A stretch of DNA of 64,000 nt from NCBI GenBank assembly GCA_902810075.1, contig LR778135.1, positions 2,108,001 through 2,172,000 on the forward strand, written 5' to 3'. This document shows positions 61,905 to 64,000 of the stretch, piece after piece. The stretch comes from Ruminococcaceae bacterium BL-6. Lineage in GTDB: Bacteria > Bacillota > Clostridia > Oscillospirales > Acutalibacteraceae. A model generated the notes under the pieces. It searched no databases. It was not told the origin of the DNA and saw nothing but the letters and a program-made list of their open reading frames with translations. A program made the position numbers and the translations under genes. The first letter of the stretch is position 1, and every line of letters begins with the position of its first letter.

Positions 61905-62072
61905 TAATCCAGATACTCCTGATTTGGCCTTGGTTTTGTCTTTGAGCGAAGATAAAACTGTGTACTACGGGCATACTTGTTTAACAACTGAAATGGCATA
62001 CAATAATGCTCGGCTTATTGCTCGCCCGGATAGCTACTGGTTGCAGCCATAATTTTCCTCTGAAAAAAAGTG

Positions 62073-62100
62073 TTGACTTTTTTCATAAATCGCATATACT
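62073..62100 (+). promoter_or_regulatory. Strong promoter near the right end
   Basis: TTGACT (62073-62078), 16-nt spacer, TATACT (62095-62100). No coding frame follows it. Confidence 0.6.
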
Positions 62101-62106
62101 AATGGT

Positions 62107-62220
62107 GATAGGTAGTTTAAGCATTTTGTTTTCAAGTTTTCTGATATTTTTGCTTTTAGTTTAGATTGTTTTTTGTTTTATTGATTTAGGGCAATAATCC
62201 GAAAGGGTTATTGCCCTTGT
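62107..62220 (+). ncRNA. Candidate small RNA of about 110 nt
   Basis: Bounded by the 62073-62100 promoter and a hairpin GGGCAATAA (62189-62197)/TTATTGCCC (62208-62216) followed by TTGTTCTTT. The interval is U-rich without a start codon and ribosome site. It could instead be a relic leader of lost genes. Confidence 0.3.
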
Positions 62221-62237
62221 TCTTTGCCACGTTTTTC

Positions 62238-62275
62238 TATGCGAAAATGCCGCCCGTAGTCTCCTTTGGGCGGCA
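62238..62275. repeat. Hairpin repeat B flanking the cargo
   Basis: Shares GCCGCC and TAGTCTCCTTTGGGCGGC with repeat A. Arms GCCGCC/GGCGGC. Confidence 0.7.
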
Positions 62276-62367
62276 TCTTGCTCTTTTTTAGATTTTTTAG
62301 GATAAAATCTCTTGTCGATTGCCGTAAAACCGTTGGTAACACAGGACTTTTTCAAGTCCCATAATTA

Positions 62368-62380
62368 CACTCCGACCATG
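62368..62380 (+). other. Right attachment repeat (attR)
   Basis: CACTCCGACCATG, identical to the attL 13-mer; TTCAAGTC of the tRNA T-arm also appears 17 bp upstream of it (62351-62358). Confidence 0.75.
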
Positions 62381-62382
62381 TT

Positions 62383-62426
62383 AAAACCCGCATAGATACT
62401 AAAAACCCAGTATCTATGCGGGTTTT
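62383..62426. terminator. 17-bp-stem hairpin after attR
   Basis: AAAACCCGCATAGATAC, 10-nt loop, GTATCTATGCGGGTTTT: works as a terminator on both strands. Confidence 0.8.
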
Positions 62427-62581
62427 CTGCCTGACTATAAAAGCCCGCCAAATGACCGCCTGGGACACTTTTTTGTGGCGTTCTGTAGCGTAAAATTGCT
62501 AAAAATGCTGAAAAACAGTGTGACTGTTACGTATTTGTTACGTGTTTTTCCAACCTGTCAGCCTGCCCATCCCTTATTGGC

Positions 62582-62875
62582 TTATAATATGTCACGTAAA
62601 CATCCGGTTGCGTCCGACATGACTTCCAACATGATTTTTGCACCTAAACGAAAGCCATCAGAAAAATACTCAATTGAAGTCATGCTGGTAATTTCATTTT
62701 GCGCATTTTCATAATTCAAAAACAGCGATTTTTCTTTGCCCGTCAGTAACTCAGTTAGCCTATCTTCATTTTCGGATATGGTCTGCATTGCTTTATCATA
62801 GTCTGAATTTCGAACAAACTGCTTCTCATTAGGATTTATATTTCCAAAAAATAACTCTTCCAATATGCTGTTCAC
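62582..62875 (-). CDS. DUF6809-like small protein
   Basis: 97 residues, acidic: MNSILEELFFGNINPNEKQF and a C-terminal YFSDGFRLGAKIMLEVM, the pattern of DUF6809 proteins carried by clostridial elements. The start is GTG with a weak ribosome site. It lies between the second and third copies of the attachment repeat. Confidence 0.7.
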   Translation of the reverse strand: MNSILEELFFGNINPNEKQFVRNSDYDKAMQTISENEDRLTELLTGKEKSLFLNYENAQNEITSMTSIEYFSDGFRLGAKIMLEVMSDATGCLRDIL

Positions 62876-63040
62876 AAAACCCGTTCCGCACGGGAGTTTC
62901 CTTACAATCGTATTCTACTCTCTTGGACAGGTATGGATTCTCACTTTACAATTCAGGATTTTTTTACTTTATATTGATGTTTTTTATTCTTTCATGTATA
63001 TTATGTATAATTATAGAGTGAATAAAAAGGAGTGCTGAAT

Positions 63041-63257
63041 ATGCTCAAGGTATTTGAGACATCGGATGGCAGACAGAAATATTGACGATATTACCCAGTT
63101 GATAGAAGTTTCGGGGGTCAGCCGAAATTCTATCAATAAATTATTCCGCGGCACTAATCTGGAAACACTAAAGCTCGAAACGCTTGTAAAGCTTTGTGAT
63201 GCGTTGGAATGCAATCTCTCGGATTTGATCGAATATAAATATGAATCAGTGTCTTAA
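63041..63257 (+). pseudogene. XRE-type HTH gene with a frameshift at codon 5
   Basis: ATG 63041 has AGGAG 8 nt upstream, but the frame stops after 14 codons. Dropping one T from the TTT at 63053-63055 gives MLKVLRHRMADRNIDDITQL and an open Cro/C1 HTH protein (VSGVSRNSINKLFRGTNLET). Without the shift, translation must begin at TTG 63054 or ATG 63066, which lack a ribosome site. Confidence 0.65.
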
Positions 63258-63355
63258 AATCTTTTTTATGCAATCACATTGAAAAGCCGTTGATTACTGC
63301 TTATCAATGTCTGTAAACATTGATATTACTGGAGCTTTCCCAAACCCTATCATTT

Positions 63356-63366
63356 CACTCCGACCA
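63356..63366 (+). other. Third copy of the tRNA 3'-end repeat
   Basis: CACTCCGACCA, 986 bp beyond attR. It implies a second, small element or remnant (62381-63366) in tandem. Confidence 0.65.
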
Positions 63367-63367
63367 A

Positions 63368-63407
63368 AAAAACAGCGGTTCAGCCGTAAGGCCGGGCCGC
63401 TGTTTTT
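63368..63407. terminator. Terminator between the third repeat and the XRE gene
   Basis: AAAAACAGCGG (63368-63378) pairs with CCGCTGTTTTT (63397-63407). It ends the leftward XRE gene and may act both ways. Confidence 0.75.
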
Positions 63408-63413
63408 GAGTAA

Positions 63414-63656
63414 CTATTTAATTTCCTGCTCCGAGCCGTCAAACTCCGGCGTGGAAAAAAATTCACCCAGAGTGATACCCAGGCCGTCGCACAGTTTCTT
63501 AATCGTAACAATGGAGATATCCCTGCGCCTTTTGTCCAACATGCTGTAAACTGTCGATGGGGTCACGCCTGACAAAGTTGCCAATTCGTTTGGCTTGATC
63601 TTTCTCGCCTGACATATTTCATTGAATCGGTTTGCAACCGTATCCTTTATCGCCAT
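63414..63656 (-). CDS. XRE-family repressor
   Basis: 80 residues; HTH in ELATLSGVTPSTVYSMLDKR with KKLCDGLGITLGEFF, a Cro/C1 fold. It is divergent from the 63764 gene, and two identical-arm operators lie between them. It probably represses both. Confidence 0.88.
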   Translation of the reverse strand: MAIKDTVANRFNEICQARKIKPNELATLSGVTPSTVYSMLDKRRRDISIVTIKKLCDGLGITLGEFFSTPEFDGSEQEIK

Positions 63657-63704
63657 CAAAAGCTCACCTCAGATAAATAGTATCTGAGCAGCCGGCTTTA
63701 AGTA

Positions 63705-63718
63705 TACGCACTTGCGTA
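63705..63718. promoter_or_regulatory. Operator O1 (XRE)
   Basis: TACGC-ACTT-GCGTA. Same arms as O2, whose centre is exactly 30 bp away. Confidence 0.75.
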
Positions 63719-63734
63719 AATATAGAAATTATGA

Positions 63735-63748
63735 TACGCTTGTGCGTA
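63735..63748. promoter_or_regulatory. Operator O2 (XRE)
   Basis: TACGC-TTGT-GCGTA. It overlaps a TATGAT -10 (63730-63735) and abuts the GGAGG of the rightward gene. Confidence 0.75.
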
Positions 63749-63763
63749 TGGAGGCGATGCCGT

Positions 63764-63964
63764 ATGAAAAAGGTTACCCTAACAGTGGATGATTATTTGT
63801 ATGCGTTTTATCAGAAGGTGGGAGAAAATGCGGGAGGAATAAAAGCGGAACAGGTGATGACCGACACCCTTTTTAAACTTGCGGGGGAACTTTCGCTAAA
63901 CGCCATAAACGAAAAAAGCGCAGAAAAAGGCAGGGCATATAAAAATATTCAAAATCACCATTAA
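63764..63964 (+). CDS. Small protein divergent from the XRE repressor
   Basis: 66 residues: MKKVTLTVDDYLYAFYQKVG, then GGIKAEQVMTDTLFKLAGEL. The start recalls ribbon-helix-helix proteins (a short strand, then helices), but this is not certain. GGAGG is 9 nt before ATG. It should be controlled by O1/O2. Confidence 0.65.
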   Translation: MKKVTLTVDDYLYAFYQKVGENAGGIKAEQVMTDTLFKLAGELSLNAINEKSAEKGRAYKNIQNHH

Positions 63965-64000
63965 TGCCAAAAACGGAGGGACTCGCGGCACACGGGCAGA

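Larger units (their letters stand above)
60398..62052 (+). pseudogene. DUF3825 protein gene interrupted by an IS
   Basis: Codons 60398-61055 and 61907-62052 form one frame once the IS and one TA copy are removed; the join reads LYLTNPDTPDLALVLSL. The product would be about 267 residues, ending CLTTEMAYNNARLIARPDSY, a DUF3825 C-terminus. It is AT-rich cargo, plus strand, AGGAGG 10 nt before ATG. In some proteins DUF3825 is joined to RNA-binding OST-HTH domains (from memory). The present 5' part ends RACL inside the IS. Confidence 0.8.
62053..62367. other. Right-end intergenic region of the element
   Basis: AT-rich, no supported gene. It contains a plus-strand promoter (62073-62100), a hairpin GGGCAATAA/TTATTGCCC (62189-62216) and hairpin repeat B (62238-62275), then attR. 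Confidence 0.5.
36646..62380. mobile_element. Integrative conjugative element of Tn1549/CTn type in tRNA-Pro
   Basis: A 25.7-kb element bounded by 13-bp direct repeats from the tRNA-Pro 3' end. It codes for a serine recombinase, TnpW, a sigma factor, relaxase, MobC and a type IV secretion set (VirD4, PcfB, Maff2, TrbL/VirB6-like, PrgI, VirB4, NlpC/P60), plus methyltransferases, ArdA and ParB. Most genes point leftward. Twelve copies of a 23-bp palindrome mark it. No ParA or replication initiator is present. The DUF3825 cargo gene is broken and two transfer genes have odd starts, so transfer ability is uncertain. Confidence 0.9.

Noticed and set aside
62161-62355. 64-codon minus-strand frame near attR
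   Set aside because: It runs through two hairpins and has no ribosome site; the similarity to the frame above parB is due to the repeated hairpin DNA.
62461-62480. Possible thirteenth palindrome (TGGGACACTTTTTTGTGGCG)
   Set aside because: Only the left half matches; the right half lacks TGTCCC and it lies outside attR.
1-64000. CRISPR arrays, rRNA genes, riboswitches
   Set aside because: No regular short repeat-spacer pattern, no rRNA signature and no recognised riboswitch core was seen.

Overview
The window comes from a GC-rich, spore-forming member of the Clostridia, most like the Oscillospiraceae/Ruminococcaceae. This rests on gene order and on the sporulation genes spoVD, yqfC, yqfD and ylbJ. 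No rRNA or species marker is present, so the genus is not resolved.

Positions 1-36.6 kb are chromosome, mostly read leftward. (i) 1-11.5 kb is the division and cell-wall (dcw) cluster, in transcription order mraZ, rsmH, ftsL, spoVD-type PBP, a Mur-ligase-like fragment, mraY, ftsW, murG, murA, divIB and the 5' end of ftsZ. Full-length murE, murF and murD are missing. (ii) 11.7-15.7 kb holds ptsH (HPr), uvrC, rsmD, coaD and a coiled-coil protein. (iii) 15.8-19.6 kb is the translation/SRP operon ylxM-ffh-rpsP-khpA-rimM-trmD. (iv) 19.6-28.5 kb is yqfC-yqfD-phoH-ybeY-dgkA-era-yqzL-recO-mutS2 plus one unknown exported protein. (v) 28.6-36.4 kb reads mostly rightward: ylbJ, a small Cys protein, a holin-like gene, and a TetR-MMPL-secreted coiled-coil module with a near-ideal promoter and a 9-bp-arm operator. 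It ends in tRNA-Pro(GGG).

From the 3' end of tRNA-Pro to about 62.38 kb lies a 25.7-kb integrative conjugative element of the Tn1549/CTn type. It has a large serine recombinase, TnpW, a sigma factor, relaxase and MobC, and a transfer operon (VirD4/PcfB, Maff2, TrbL/VirB6-like, PrgI, VirB4, NlpC/P60 hydrolase, DUF4315/DUF4366). It also has three DNA methyltransferases, ArdA and an orphan ParB. AT-rich plus-strand cargo is added: a LysR fragment, a NYN-domain protein, and a DUF3825 gene split by an 849-bp IS5-family element. The 3' tRNA sequence CACTCCGACCA recurs at 62.37 and 63.36 kb, so the locus looks like a tandem integration hotspot. Beyond it lie a DUF6809 gene, a frameshifted XRE gene and an XRE repressor with twin operators.

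The strongest unexplained signals are in the element. Twelve copies of a 23-bp palindrome (halves CTTCGGGACA and TGTCCCGAAG around three central bases) are scattered from one end to the other, and I saw none in the chromosome. Copies inside genes are read in all three frames, so the conservation is at DNA level. A 164-nt nested inverted repeat (about 45 paired bases) sits next to parB, and four consecutive palindromes lie in 93 bp beside the relaxase gene. The relaxase and pcfB genes appear to have non-AUG codons (ACG, CTG) at the position set by their ribosome binding sites. All functional ideas for these are inference.
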